Positions 29,599 to 39,622 of a DNA stretch of 64,000 nt are shown here, in pieces; the stretch's first letter is position 1; the number at the start of each line of letters is the position of its first letter. The stretch lies in the NCBI GenBank assembly GCA_902574035.1, contig CACGMC010000004.1, positions 1 to 64,000 of the forward strand. The letters run 5' to 3'. Both the position numbers and the translations under genes were made by a program. The notes beneath the pieces were generated by a model. It had not been told where the DNA came from. It made no database searches and saw only the letters and a program-made list of their open reading frames with translations. This DNA is from an uncultured Pelagibacteraceae bacterium. GTDB taxonomy: Bacteria > Pseudomonadota > Alphaproteobacteria > Pelagibacterales > Pelagibacteraceae.

Positions 29599-29844
29599 AC
29601 GTATTTCAAGAGCATGTATTTTTTTATTAAATTCCTCTTTTAAAGTTTTCATTAAAACTTTCTCTGCTTCGAGCCTTCTGAGTTTGCTTAAATAATCAGA
29701 TTTTATTTCTAAAATTAAATGTAGCTTTCCCTTTTGAAAAGATTTGTGTTTTTTATGGGACTCAGTATTATTGATAATTTTAATATCTTCTACTTTAATT
29801 TTATTTTTTATTTTTTCTTCAATTTGATTTATATAAAGATTCAT
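29590..29844 (-). CDS. BolA-family protein
   Basis: 84 residues, one BolA domain: an N-terminal helix (NQIEEKIKNKI), the SHKKHKSFQKGKLHLILEIKS central strand region and the C-terminal EFNKKIHALEIRLK that matches the family ending (HAL-I). BolA proteins act with monothiol glutaredoxins in iron-sulfur cluster handling. Divergent from the DnaJ gene across 32 nt, as in many alphaproteobacteria. Confidence 0.88.
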   Translation of the reverse strand: MNLYINQIEEKIKNKIKVEDIKIINNTESHKKHKSFQKGKLHLILEIKSDYLSKLRRLEAEKVLMKTLKEEFNKKIHALEIRLK

Positions 29845-29876
29845 AGAAATTATTATTATATATTAAAATAAAGATT

Positions 29877-30392
29877 ATGAAAATTATTTGTGACTGGGAA
29901 AATTGTAAAGAACATGGAGCTTATAAAGCGCCAATTGAGAGAGATAACATAAGAAAATATAGATTGCTTTGTTTAAAACATATAAAGATTTTTAATAAAA
30001 ATTGGAACTATTTTGAGAATATGAGCAATGATGAAATCGAATATTTTCTAAAATCTGATTTAACTTGGCATAAGTCTACAAAAAGCTTTGGATCATCTGA
30101 AAATTTTTTTAACTTATTGTGGAATAATGCCCTTGAGGATAAACTAAATATTTTTAAAACAACAGGGTTTAAAGATTTCAAAAAAACTAATTTATCATCA
30201 AAAGAAAAAGACGCTTTTGACATTTTAGAATTAAATTACTCTGCAAAATGGCAGGAAATCCAACAAAAATTTAAATACCTTGTAAAGAAATATCATCCTG
30301 ATAAAAACCATGGTAGTAAAAAATTTGAAGACAAGCTAAAAAAGATTACGTTAGCATACAGTCAATTAAAAATGAATTTAGGTAAAAAATAA
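29877..30392 (+). CDS. J-domain protein upstream of cobS
   Basis: 171 residues. The N-terminal part has a Cys cluster (C5, C10, C32 with His35) that may bind a metal; the J domain is at the C-terminus (about residues 112-168) with HPD at 140-142, so it should stimulate an Hsp70 ATPase. The C-terminal J domain is characteristic of the DnaJ-like protein preceding cobS in alphaproteobacteria. The next gene starts 2 nt on. Confidence 0.88.
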   Translation: MKIICDWENCKEHGAYKAPIERDNIRKYRLLCLKHIKIFNKNWNYFENMSNDEIEYFLKSDLTWHKSTKSFGSSENFFNLLWNNALEDKLNIFKTTGFKDFKKTNLSSKEKDAFDILELNYSAKWQEIQQKFKYLVKKYHPDKNHGSKKFEDKLKKITLAYSQLKMNLGKK

Positions 30393-30394
30393 TT

Positions 30395-31372
30395 ATGAGC
30401 ACATCACAGTTTACTGCAAAACCAGACATAAAAATATCGGTAAAGCAAACTTTTGGATTTGAAAGTAGCATGGAGTTAAATGGCTTTTCAAAAAAAAACG
30501 AATATGTTCCAAAAATTGATCCAGATTACAAATTTGATAAGGATACCACATTAGCAATTTTAGCTGGTTTCTCATTTAACAAAAGAGTTTTAATTCAAGG
30601 TTATCATGGAACTGGTAAATCAACTCACATTGAGCAAGTTGCTGCAAGGCTTAACTGGCCATGTGTAAGAGTAAATCTAGACAGCCATATTAGTAGAATT
30701 GATTTGATAGGAAAAGATGCAATAGTCCTTAAAGATGGTAAACAAGTCACTGAATTTAGGGAGGGTATTTTGCCTTGGTCAATACAAAATCCAGTTGCAC
30801 TTGTATTTGATGAATATGATGCAGGCAGACCAGATGTAATGTTTGTTATTCAAAGGGTATTAGAAAGTGAGGGTAGTTTTACTTTATTGGATAAAAATAA
30901 AGTTTTAGAGCAGCATGATTTTTTTAGAATGTTTGCCACAACAAATACTGTTGGTTTAGGTGACACTACTGGATTATATCATGGGACACAGCAAATAAAT
31001 CAAGGTCAAATGGATAGATGGAATATTGTTTCAACTTTAAACTATCTATCGACTCAAAAGGAATTAGAGATCATTTTGGCTAAAAATAAAAAGTATAACA
31101 ATAAAGAAGGTAAAGAAGTTCTGTCTAATATGATTAAGGTGGCTGACTTAACTAGAAAAGGTTTTATGCTTGGAGATATTTCTACAGTAATGAGTCCAAG
31201 AACAGTTATGCATTGGGCTGAAAATACAAGTATATTTAAGGACAAAGGGTATGCTTTTAGAATTACATTTTTAAATAAATGCGATGAAATTGAAAAAAAA
31301 ATAATTTCTGAATATTATCAAAGATGTTTTGGAGAAGAATTGCCTGAGTCTTCTATAAACGTTCAAATTTAA
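30395..31372 (+). CDS. cobS: CobS-type AAA+ ATPase (cobaltochelatase subunit family)
   Basis: 325 residues. MoxR-type AAA+ ATPase with Walker [10 protein letters not shown] at residues 69-77, the [21 protein letters not shown] Walker B region and a sensor [13 protein letters not shown]. In aerobic B12 synthesis CobS works with CobT and CobN to insert cobalt. No cobN or other corrin gene lies in this window, so a different metal insertion or remodelling job is possible. Forms a unit with DnaJ-like and cobT. Confidence 0.9.
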   Translation: MSTSQFTAKPDIKISVKQTFGFESSMELNGFSKKNEYVPKIDPDYKFDKDTTLAILAGFSFNKRVLIQGYHGTGKSTHIEQVAARLNWPCVRVNLDSHISRIDLIGKDAIVLKDGKQVTEFREGILPWSIQNPVALVFDEYDAGRPDVMFVIQRVLESEGSFTLLDKNKVLEQHDFFRMFATTNTVGLGDTTGLYHGTQQINQGQMDRWNIVSTLNYLSTQKELEIILAKNKKYNNKEGKEVLSNMIKVADLTRKGFMLGDISTVMSPRTVMHWAENTSIFKDKGYAFRITFLNKCDEIEKKIISEYYQRCFGEELPESSINVQI

Positions 31373-31373
31373 A

Positions 31374-33167
31374 GTGCGCAAAAAAGAAGAAATATTAGAA
31401 AATTTCAAAACTGCAATTAAATCAACTATCAAATCTTTATCTAATAAAGACGATATTGAGATAAGTTTTGGTGGACAAGATGTTTCAAGCGAAAATAATA
31501 AATTAAGACTACCTGAAATAAACGAATCTAAAAATAAAATAAATTTTGATTTAACTAGAGCACAAGCAGATTCTGAGTCACTTAAACTAAGATATAGTAG
31601 TAAAAAAATTTTTAAAAATTTTGAACCTAGCGGATATAAAGCTAAAAAATTATATGAAATAGCTGAAAAAATTAGATATGAGTTTCTAGGTATTCAAGAA
31701 TATATAGGTGTCAAAGACAACTTAATAAACTATTATTCGAGGCAAAAACCACCTCAAAATAAAGTAGAAAATATTTATTTTGCTTTTGAAAATTATTTGA
31801 GAAAAGAATTTTTTCAATCTTATGAGAATTTAAAAATTGAACAGATACCAGTAAAATATACTAAAAATTTTGACAAAGCATTTAAAACAAAAATAAATAA
31901 AATTAAAGAAAATGTTGATAAACAAAAATTTTTTAATTCCACTATTTCTGAAATAATAAAAAAATTAGAAATCGATGAAACCTCTGATTACGAGGAAATG
32001 GATAACAAAAAAGAGGATGATAACAACAAAGAAGTTAATAATAAAGATGATTCAGATCAAAAAAGAGAGTCTAAATTTGATGAAAATCAAGAAATGGCAA
32101 TAGATACAAGTATTCCTGAACTCGATAATTCAGCAGATCAAAATGACCAGGATTCTAATGAAATTGAAATAGAAGATACCTCAAATGACTCTGAGAAAAG
32201 ATTGAGAACTAAAAATAATTTTGGAGATCAAAAATATAAATTTTATACAAAAGAATTTGATGAAATTATACTTGCTGAGGATCTTGAATCAGAGGAAGAA
32301 TTATTTAGGTTAAGACAAAATTTAGATCAACAATTATTACAATTAAAAAGTTTTATCTCAAAACTTGCTAATAAGCTTCAAAGAAAACTATTAGCTAAGC
32401 AAAATCGATCGTGGGATTTCGATTTAGAGGAAGGAACTCTAGATACTTCAAAATTATCGAGAATTATTATAGATCCATTAAATTCTTTATCATTTAAAAA
32501 AGAAAAAGAGACAGAATTCAAAGATACTTTGGTAACCATCCTTATTGATAACTCTGGTTCTATGAGAGGTAAACCAATTTCTGTCGCTGCAATTTGTGCA
32601 GACATTTTATCGAGGACATTAGAAAGATGCTCAGTAAAAGTGGAAATATTGGGTTTCACAACTAAACATTGGAAGGGTGGCTCAAGCAGAGAGTTATGGA
32701 TGAAAAATGATAAACCAAAATTCCCTGGAAGACTAAATGATTTGAGACATATTATTTATAAGTCAGCAGATACACCTTGGAGATTGGCAAAAAAAAATAT
32801 GGGCTTAATGTTGAAAGAGGGTTTGCTTAAAGAAAACATTGATGGAGAAGCTTTAAAATGGGCTTTTGAAAAAATGTCAAAAAGGAAAGAAGAAAGAAAA
32901 ATTTTAATGGTTATATCGGATGGAGCTCCTGTTGATGACTCAACACTTTCAACTAATTCAAGTGATTTTTTGGAAACAAATTTAAAAAATACAGTGCAGT
33001 GGATTGAAGATAAGTCTAATGTTGAGCTTTTAGCAATAGGTATAGGTCATGATGTTACTAGATATTATAAAAAAGCCGTAAAAATTACTGATGTTCAAGA
33101 TTTGGGTGATGTCATGATAAATCAACTAACTGATTTATTTAAAGATGATAAAAGAGTATTGAATTAG
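31374..33167 (+). CDS. cobT: CobT-type VWA-domain protein (cobaltochelatase subunit family)
   Basis: 597 residues starting at GTG (31374), 1 nt after cobS. An N-terminal helical CobT domain is followed by a long acidic low-complexity linker (about residues 200-285, rich in Asp, Glu and Asn) and a C-terminal VWA domain with an intact MIDAS motif DNSGS (Asp392, Ser394, Ser396). It partners the CobS ATPase. Acidic linkers are usual in CobT. The end overlaps the convergent transporter gene by 4 nt. Confidence 0.9.
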   Translation: MRKKEEILENFKTAIKSTIKSLSNKDDIEISFGGQDVSSENNKLRLPEINESKNKINFDLTRAQADSESLKLRYSSKKIFKNFEPSGYKAKKLYEIAEKIRYEFLGIQEYIGVKDNLINYYSRQKPPQNKVENIYFAFENYLRKEFFQSYENLKIEQIPVKYTKNFDKAFKTKINKIKENVDKQKFFNSTISEIIKKLEIDETSDYEEMDNKKEDDNNKEVNNKDDSDQKRESKFDENQEMAIDTSIPELDNSADQNDQDSNEIEIEDTSNDSEKRLRTKNNFGDQKYKFYTKEFDEIILAEDLESEEELFRLRQNLDQQLLQLKSFISKLANKLQRKLLAKQNRSWDFDLEEGTLDTSKLSRIIIDPLNSLSFKKEKETEFKDTLVTILIDNSGSMRGKPISVAAICADILSRTLERCSVKVEILGFTTKHWKGGSSRELWMKNDKPKFPGRLNDLRHIIYKSADTPWRLAKKNMGLMLKEGLLKENIDGEALKWAFEKMSKRKEERKILMVISDGAPVDDSTLSTNSSDFLETNLKNTVQWIEDKSNVELLAIGIGHDVTRYYKKAVKITDVQDLGDVMINQLTDLFKDDKRVLN

Positions 33168-33757
33168 TAATTAAAGTCTTTAAATTTTAAATCATTAAAA
33201 TCATTAATTCTGCTAATAAACATCCTAAAGGGAACCAGCATTATTAAAGCTACAACTAATTTCACCGTCAAATCACCTAATGCTAATGTAAACCACGGTA
33301 TATCTGTACCGTAAAAAGCTATTGAGAAAAAAAGAAAAGTATCGATTACTGAGCCAATTATTGATGACGTCATTGGAGCAATAAACCAAATTTTTTTTCT
33401 TAATTTATCAAAAATATTTATATCAAGATTTTGAGCTACAAAGAATGCGGTGGCAGAGCCTATTGCTATCCTAATTGATATAACATCATTAAAATTTGTT
33501 GATACAAATAACGTTAAAATTATTCCTATAAAAAATCCTACTAAAACAATATGGCGAGCTTTATTTTTACCAAATGCTCTATTCGCTAGATCAGTAATTA
33601 AAAATGTAATTGGATAACTAAAAGCTCCATAGGTAAGTAAATTTTCTAAATTGTAAAATCTTACTGGAAACTGAACTAAATAGTTTGAAGCAATTACAAC
33701 CAAACCCATAGAAAAAGATAGTATAAAAAACAACTTTTTATCTTTTGTATGATGCAT
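33164..33757 (-). CDS. Queuosine precursor transporter (YhhQ/ECF-like)
   Basis: 197 residues with about six hydrophobic segments. Features of the YhhQ (QueT-like, formerly DUF165) family: SNYLVQFP near the N-terminus, [27 protein letters not shown] and [20 protein letters not shown]. Family members import preQ0/preQ1 for queuosine in tRNA. It is 5 nt downstream of rpmB in the lysS-pyrD-rpmB run. The predicted salvage transporter fits a streamlined genome that imports precursors. Confidence 0.88.
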   Translation of the reverse strand: MHHTKDKKLFFILSFSMGLVVIASNYLVQFPVRFYNLENLLTYGAFSYPITFLITDLANRAFGKNKARHIVLVGFFIGIILTLFVSTNFNDVISIRIAIGSATAFFVAQNLDINIFDKLRKKIWFIAPMTSSIIGSVIDTFLFFSIAFYGTDIPWFTLALGDLTVKLVVALIMLVPFRMFISRINDFNDLKFKDFNY

Positions 33758-33762
33758 GAAAA

Positions 33763-34041
33763 TTATTTTTGAGAAATGATTGAGTATTTTAATCTTTGAA
33801 CTCTCTTAGAAAGTTTCTTGTTCTTTGCTGATTTCAAAAACTTGTCTAGTCCACCTTTAAAGTCTACAGTTCTTAATGCTGCGTTACTCACATTTAGTCT
33901 TATATTTCTTTTTAAAATATCACTTTTAAATGAAATTTTTTTTAGATTAGGTAAAAAACGTCTTTTTGTTTTGTTATTGGCGTGACTTACGTTGTGTCCT
34001 TTTAAAGGTAAAACGCCAGTTAGTTCACATTTTTTTGTCAT
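33763..34041 (-). CDS. rpmB: 50S ribosomal protein L28
   Basis: 92 residues from the ATG at 34041 (MTKKCELTGVLPLKGHNVSHANNKTKR). The frame is open 13 codons further to 34080, but L28 normally starts M(S/A)xxCxxTG, so the inner ATG is chosen. The NVSHANNKTKRRF core and the C-terminal helix are typical. Sits between pyrD and the transporter gene. Confidence 0.95.
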   Translation of the reverse strand: MTKKCELTGVLPLKGHNVSHANNKTKRRFLPNLKKISFKSDILKRNIRLNVSNAALRTVDFKGGLDKFLKSAKNKKLSKRVQRLKYSIISQK

Positions 34042-34087
34042 AGTAATTGATTGTATAGTTGCAAGCTTTATATTGGTCAAGAACTAA

Positions 34088-35134
34088 TTATGAACCAATT
34101 CCTACAATTTCACTCACATTTTTAATTTTTTCTTTTTTAAGTATGTTTATCAGTTCACCTTTGATCTTTTTTACTATTCCGGGTCCCTCATAAACCATTC
34201 CAGTATATAGTTGTAATAAATTAGCTCCAGACTTTAGTTTTTCGTAAGCAGACAATCCTGAACTAATACCTCCTACTCCAATAATTATAATATCTCCTTT
34301 AGTTTCTCTGTAAAATTTTTTTATTAAATCATTTGTTATTTTATTTAAAGGCTCTCCGGATAAACCTCCCGTTTCACTTTTATATGTCCCTATTAAATTT
34401 TCTCTGTTTTTGTCTGTTGTATTAGAAATAATTATGGCACGTATTTTAAATTTTTTTATACTCTCAATTATAGAGCCTACTTCACTATCAGCTATATCAG
34501 GTGACACTTTAAGAGCTAAAGGTTTATGAATATTATTTTTTTTTGTGAAGTCAGTAATGTCTTTTAATAAATTTTTTAAAGTACTATGGTCATGAAAATC
34601 TCTTAAACCTGGTGTATTGGGTGATGAAATATTAATAGTTATATAATTAGCAAATGTGTTAATTTCTTTTATACATTTAAGGTAGTCATCGGTTCTATTT
34701 TCACTATCTTTATTTGGGCCAATATTAATACCTAGAAAACCTGATGGAGAGTTTTTTTGAAGTCTTTGTGAAACTTTTTCTATACCATCGTTGTTAAAAC
34801 CCAGTCTATTAATAAGAGCTCGATCGTTTTCGAGTCTAAATACTCTTGGTTTTGGATTTCCATACTGTTCTCTTGGAGTAACTGTTCCAATCTCAATAAA
34901 TCCAAATCCGAATCTGAATAAAGAATTGTATACCTCTGCACTTTTGTCAAAACCAGCTGCTAAACCAATTGGATTTTTTATTTTTGTATCAAATATTTTT
35001 GTCTCAAGAATTTCTTCATCTTGAACCTTAAATATATCTTCAGGTAAAAAATTATATTTTAAAGATTTAATTGCTAAATCATGTGCTATCTCCGGATCTA
35101 TTTTAAAAATAAATGGCTTTAACAGTGAGTACAT
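34088..35134 (-). CDS. pyrD: Dihydroorotate dehydrogenase (quinone), class 2
   Basis: 348 residues. Membrane-associated FMN enzyme of pyrimidine synthesis that passes electrons to ubiquinone. The N-terminal membrane-contact helix (YSLLKPFIFKIDPEIAHDLAIKSL) marks class 2; NPIGLAAGFDK, FIEIGTVTP, NISSPNTPGLRDF and IIGVGGISSG are conserved. Lies 6 nt after lysS. Confidence 0.96.
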   Translation of the reverse strand: MYSLLKPFIFKIDPEIAHDLAIKSLKYNFLPEDIFKVQDEEILETKIFDTKIKNPIGLAAGFDKSAEVYNSLFRFGFGFIEIGTVTPREQYGNPKPRVFRLENDRALINRLGFNNDGIEKVSQRLQKNSPSGFLGINIGPNKDSENRTDDYLKCIKEINTFANYITINISSPNTPGLRDFHDHSTLKNLLKDITDFTKKNNIHKPLALKVSPDIADSEVGSIIESIKKFKIRAIIISNTTDKNRENLIGTYKSETGGLSGEPLNKITNDLIKKFYRETKGDIIIIGVGGISSGLSAYEKLKSGANLLQLYTGMVYEGPGIVKKIKGELINILKKEKIKNVSEIVGIGS

Positions 35135-35140
35135 TATTAT

Positions 35141-36703
35141 TTAATTAATTTTATCTTTTATCAGCTTTATTGTTTCTTGAACACCAAAAAAACTAATGAA
35201 AAATCCCATCCTTGGTCCATCAATATCTCCAAACAAAACTTGATAAATTAGTTTAAACCAGTCTCTTAAACTTTTTTCATAACCATTTTTTTTTCCTACT
35301 GAATAAACAATAGTTTGAATTTCTTCAGGTGGTGTATTATCATTTATTTTCTCAATAGCCTGAGCAAGCTTCATTAAGGCTTTTTTTTCTTGATCATTTG
35401 GTTTTTTATATATTTTTTTTGGTTTGAGTTTATCTCTAAAAAATTTGATAGCATGCTTTGTAAGGTTATCTAAAATTGGATTGCTTTGAGGATTAACGTT
35501 TTTATGAAACCTGTTTATAAATTTCCATAATATTTTTTTGTCATCGGCATTACTAGAACCAACTAGATTTAGAAGCATTGAAAATGACATTACAATTTTC
35601 TCATTTGGAGGTTTTCCATTATGGATATGCCAAACAGGGTTGGATAGTTGGTCTTTAATTTTTTGCCCTGGGAATTTTTCAATTAAAGATAAATATTCAT
35701 CTACTGCTTTAGGTACAACATCTGAGTAAAGTTTTTTTGCTCGTTTAGGATTTTGAAACATATATAATGAGAGACTCTCAGGTGAAGCATAATTAAGCCA
35801 CTCTTCTATAGTTATACCATTACCTTTTGATTTTGAAATTTTTTCACCTTTCTCATCTAAAAAGAGTTCATAAGCAAAACCACTAGGAGGTGTTTTACCT
35901 AAAACTTTACAAACTTTGCTTGATAGTATTGCACTTTCTGTCAGATCTTTTCCGTACATTTCGAAATCTACATCAAAGGTGAACCATCTCATTGCCCAGT
36001 CTACTTTCCACTGTAATTTACAATTACCATTATAAATATCTGTTTGAATTTTTTTTCCTTTATTATCAAATGTTATTTTGCCAGTATTTTTTTCTAAACT
36101 TAACATCGGTATTTCTAACACTTTTCCTGTATCTGGGCACAAAGGCAGAAAAGGACAATAAGTCTTTCTTCTCTCAGATCTTAATGTTGGTAGAATTATA
36201 TTCATAATCTCTTCATATTTTTCTGCCACTCTTTTTAGTGATTCATTAAATGTACCGTTTTTATAATTTTCGGTTGAACTCTTGAATGAAAATTCAAAAT
36301 TAAACCTTTTTAAAAATTGTTTTAACATTGTGTTGTTGTGCTCGGCAAAACTATTAAACTTTCCAAAAGGATCTGGAATCGAAGTAAGAGGCATGCCTAG
36401 GTTTTTTATTAATATTTCATCGTTTGGAATATTTTCAGGTACTTTTCGCAAACCATCCATATCGTCGGAAAAAGTAATTAGTTCTGTATCTATTTTATCT
36501 ATTTGATGTAATACATTTATCATCATTGTAGTTCTGGCCACTTCTCCAAAAGTTCCGATATGTGGCAAACCACTGGGTCCATAACCCGTTTGAAAAATAA
36601 TTTTTTTTTTGGATTTAATTAAGTCTTTTCTCTCTTTAAGCAAATTTCTTATTTCTACAAAAGGCCATGCTGAAACAGATTGAATTACATTATTATCTAG
36701 CAT
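35141..36703 (-). CDS. lysS: Lysyl-tRNA synthetase, class I
   Basis: 520 residues. It has class I signatures: a HIGH-type PSGLPHIGTFGEVART near residue 47 and a KMSKS-type KISKSKGNGI, together with the alpha-helix cage C-terminal domain. This is LysRS1, the archaeal/alphaproteobacterial/spirochete form, unrelated in fold to the class II LysRS of most bacteria. Zn-binding candidates are in CPFLPLCPDTG. First gene of the lysS-pyrD-rpmB-transporter unit. Confidence 0.95.
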   Translation of the reverse strand: MLDNNVIQSVSAWPFVEIRNLLKERKDLIKSKKKIIFQTGYGPSGLPHIGTFGEVARTTMMINVLHQIDKIDTELITFSDDMDGLRKVPENIPNDEILIKNLGMPLTSIPDPFGKFNSFAEHNNTMLKQFLKRFNFEFSFKSSTENYKNGTFNESLKRVAEKYEEIMNIILPTLRSERRKTYCPFLPLCPDTGKVLEIPMLSLEKNTGKITFDNKGKKIQTDIYNGNCKLQWKVDWAMRWFTFDVDFEMYGKDLTESAILSSKVCKVLGKTPPSGFAYELFLDEKGEKISKSKGNGITIEEWLNYASPESLSLYMFQNPKRAKKLYSDVVPKAVDEYLSLIEKFPGQKIKDQLSNPVWHIHNGKPPNEKIVMSFSMLLNLVGSSNADDKKILWKFINRFHKNVNPQSNPILDNLTKHAIKFFRDKLKPKKIYKKPNDQEKKALMKLAQAIEKINDNTPPEEIQTIVYSVGKKNGYEKSLRDWFKLIYQVLFGDIDGPRMGFFISFFGVQETIKLIKDKIN

Positions 36704-36731
36704 AATAGAGGTTTATAAAATTTTCTTTATA

Positions 36732-36762
36732 AAATACAGTTTTTAATTTATTAAATACAGTT
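36732..36762. repeat. Two direct AAATACAGTT repeats, 21 bp apart
   Basis: AAATACAGTT occurs at 36732-36741 and again at 36753-36762, exactly 21 bp (two helical turns) start to start, in the 93-nt gap between divergent lysS and trkH. Spacing on one face of the helix is what is expected for a dimeric or tandem regulator. The remainder of the gap is A+T-rich without other structure that I can see. Confidence 0.45.
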
Positions 36763-36796
36763 GAATTTTTTTATTAATTAAATAGTCTTAATTTTA

Positions 36797-38245
36797 ATGT
36801 CATCAAATAAAACAGTTTTTTTTTTAATAGGTGTTTTGCTTACGATTTTAGGATCTTCGATGCTAATTCCCTATTCAATTCAGTTATTAACGCAGGAAAA
36901 TAGCCATAGTTTTATTGGGGCCTCATTTATTACAATCTTTATAGGTATTTTATTTATTCTTTCTAATTTAGAAAAACAGTTCAAACTAAACCTTCAACAA
37001 ACCTTCCTATTTTCTGCACTGGCTTGGTTTCTAATTGCAGCATTTGGGAGTTTGCCTTTTTTATTATCGCCAATTCCATTTTCTATAAGTGAGGCCTTTT
37101 TTGAAAGCATGTCTGGCATTACTACCACTGGGGCCACTGTAATAACTAACTTAGATGAAACTCCTAAAAGTATTTTGCTGTGGAGGGCAATTATGCAGTG
37201 GTTAGGTGGTATAGGTATTATTGTAATGGCAATTACAATTCTACCTTTGTTGAAAGTAGGAGGTATGCAACTTTTCAAAATGGAAGGTCCATTATCTACT
37301 GAAAAAATCCTTCCAAGAACTTTGGAAGTAGCAACAATTCTAATATTAACTTATTTTGTTTTAACTTCTTTATGTGCTTTTTTTTACTGGCTTTTTGGAA
37401 TGTCAGTTTTCGACAGCATAGCGCATTCTATGACTACAATAGCTACTGGAGGATTTTCAACTCACAATGACTCTATAGGTTTCTTCAGTAGCTCAAATAT
37501 AGAAATTGTTGCTAGTATTTTTATTATTTTGGGTAGCATACCTTTTATTTCATATCTAAAATTTATTAAAGGAAATAGGAAAATTTTTATTGAGGACATA
37601 CAAATTAAAGGAATGATCAATATTCTGTGTTTGTCTATTATAATAATGTTTGTTTATCTTTTTGTAATTAGTGATGAAACATCAATATTAGAAAATTTAA
37701 GAATTTCTTTCTTTAATGTAATATCAATTTTATCAGGAACTGGTTATGTAACTGATGATTTTGGTCTATGGGGAAAATTTTCTTTAATATTTTTTCTATT
37801 TTTAATGTTCATAGGCGGATGTGCTGGATCTACGGCTTGTGGAATAAAAATATTCAGACTTCAAATGTTGCTAGTTTTTTTAAAAAATCAAATAAAAAAG
37901 TTAATCTCGCCTAATAGCATAATTATTGTAAAATATAATAATCAGAAAATCTCTGAAGATTTTATGAAATCAGTAATTACTTTTATTTTTTCTTTTTTGT
38001 TAATATTTTTTATTATTGCGTTGATGTTATCTTTAACAGGACTAGATTTTTTAACGGCTATTTCTGGGGCAGCAAGTGCGATTTCGAACGTTGGGCCTGG
38101 ATTAGGTGATATTATAGGGCCAGATGGGAATTATAAAAATATTCCAGATGTTTCTAAATGGATTTTAGCTTTTGGTATGTTATTAGGTAGATTAGAATTA
38201 TTTGCAATTTTAGTTTTATTTTTTCCATCCTTTTGGAGAAATTAG
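36797..38245 (+). CDS. trkH: Trk-type potassium uptake protein TrkH
   Basis: 482 residues with about ten transmembrane segments and the four pseudo-repeated pore loops, recognisable as TTTGATV, TIATGGFST, LSGTGYV and ISNVGPGLG. K+ (or Na+-coupled K+) uptake; the NAD-binding TrkA partner is not in this window. Start of a plus-strand trio with an MFS protein and an NlpC/P60 protein, each 0-3 nt apart. Confidence 0.94.
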   Translation: MSSNKTVFFLIGVLLTILGSSMLIPYSIQLLTQENSHSFIGASFITIFIGILFILSNLEKQFKLNLQQTFLFSALAWFLIAAFGSLPFLLSPIPFSISEAFFESMSGITTTGATVITNLDETPKSILLWRAIMQWLGGIGIIVMAITILPLLKVGGMQLFKMEGPLSTEKILPRTLEVATILILTYFVLTSLCAFFYWLFGMSVFDSIAHSMTTIATGGFSTHNDSIGFFSSSNIEIVASIFIILGSIPFISYLKFIKGNRKIFIEDIQIKGMINILCLSIIIMFVYLFVISDETSILENLRISFFNVISILSGTGYVTDDFGLWGKFSLIFFLFLMFIGGCAGSTACGIKIFRLQMLLVFLKNQIKKLISPNSIIIVKYNNQKISEDFMKSVITFIFSFLLIFFIIALMLSLTGLDFLTAISGAASAISNVGPGLGDIIGPDGNYKNIPDVSKWILAFGMLLGRLELFAILVLFFPSFWRN

Positions 38246-38248
38246 ATT

Positions 38249-39622
38249 ATGGAAATATATAAAAAACAATCCTTATCAGAAACTTTTAAAGTGTATTTTG
38301 ATCAAAGAATGTTAAAAATATTATTACTTGGAGCAATTAGTGGTTTTCCCTGGGTAATTATTGGAAGTAGTTTAAGTCTTTGGTTACAAGAAGATGGGTT
38401 AAGTAGAAGCACTATTGGCTGGGCTGGTTTAATTTTCGCTGTTTACGCTTTTAATTATCTTTGGGCGCCAATTATCGACAGAGTTAGAATTCCATGGTTA
38501 ACAAAAAAAGTAGGTCATAGGCGAGGATGGATCATTGTTATGCAAAGCTTAATTTTATTGAGCTTAATTTCTTGGAGCTTGATAAATCCGACTTCAAATT
38601 TAACACTGGTAATTAGCATTGGTCTTATAATTGCTATTGCATCAGCAACCCAAGATATAACCGTAGATGCCTTAAGGATTGAGCAAATAGGTGAGCACGA
38701 GGGCAAGTCAATGCAGGCTGGTGCAGCGATGGCCGTAGTTGGTTGGTGGACTGGATATAAGTTAGGCGGAGTGGTAGCTCTTAACTCAGCAGAGTTTTTT
38801 CAACAAGCCGGCTTTCAAAACTACTGGCAAATAACTTTTTTAATTTTAGGAATAGTCATTATTTTTTGTAATATTTGTCTTATGTTTGTGAATGAGTCAC
38901 AATCAACTAATAGGGTGGAGAGTCAACGACAAACTGACGAAATGATTGAAAACAAACTTGGCTATTCCAATTTTTTGACAAAAATTTTTTCTTGGTTAGC
39001 TGGAACTGTAGTTGGGCCAGTAATTAGTTTTTTTAAAAAAAATGGTTTCAATATCGCAATAGCAATTTTAGGATTTGTCTTTTTATTTAAAATTGGTGAA
39101 GCTTTCTTGGGCAGAATGTCAGTAATTTTTTACAAGGAAATTGGATTTACAAAATCTGATATAGCTCTTTATTCAAAAGGACTTGGGTGGATCACAACAG
39201 TAATTTTTACTCTACTTGGAGGACTATTTGCTATTCGCTCTGGGGTTATAAAAGCAATGTTTGTATCTGGAATTTTGATGGCTTCAACAAATCTGTTATT
39301 TTCTTTACTAGCTTGGTCAGGAAAATCAGAATTATTGTTTGCCATAGCAGTTATATTTGATGATATGGCAGCGGCATTTGCTACTGTAGCATTTGTAGCT
39401 TTTATTTCAATGCTCGTAGATAGAACTTATACTGCAACTCAATATGCTCTTCTAGCTTCTATCGGTACAGCTGGGAGAACAACTTTAGCTGCATCATCTG
39501 GGGCTTTAGTTGATTGGTTAAATGGAGATTGGGGTATATTCTTTATAATTACCGCGATAATGGTAATACCCTCTCTTATCTTTCTTTACATGATTAAAGG
39601 TAAACTTAGATTAAATGACTAA
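38249..39622 (+). CDS. MFS transporter, AmpG family (muropeptide permease-like)
   Basis: 457 residues with about 12 transmembrane segments. The GFPWVIIGSSLSLWLQEDGLSRSTIGWAGLI start, the YLWAPIIDR loop, GHRRGWI and the segment ATQDITVDALRIE match AmpG-type carriers, which import anhydro-muropeptides for cell-wall recycling. The next gene is a peptidoglycan hydrolase-like NlpC/P60 protein (8-nt overlap), supporting a cell-wall recycling role, which is inference. Confidence 0.85.
   Translation: MEIYKKQSLSETFKVYFDQRMLKILLLGAISGFPWVIIGSSLSLWLQEDGLSRSTIGWAGLIFAVYAFNYLWAPIIDRVRIPWLTKKVGHRRGWIIVMQSLILLSLISWSLINPTSNLTLVISIGLIIAIASATQDITVDALRIEQIGEHEGKSMQAGAAMAVVGWWTGYKLGGVVALNSAEFFQQAGFQNYWQITFLILGIVIIFCNICLMFVNESQSTNRVESQRQTDEMIENKLGYSNFLTKIFSWLAGTVVGPVISFFKKNGFNIAIAILGFVFLFKIGEAFLGRMSVIFYKEIGFTKSDIALYSKGLGWITTVIFTLLGGLFAIRSGVIKAMFVSGILMASTNLLFSLLAWSGKSELLFAIAVIFDDMAAAFATVAFVAFISMLVDRTYTATQYALLASIGTAGRTTLAASSGALVDWLNGDWGIFFIITAIMVIPSLIFLYMIKGKLRLND

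Noticed and set aside
34042-34080. Longer N-terminus of ribosomal protein L28
   Set aside because: L28 starts just before the CxxTG segment in its family, which corresponds to 34041.
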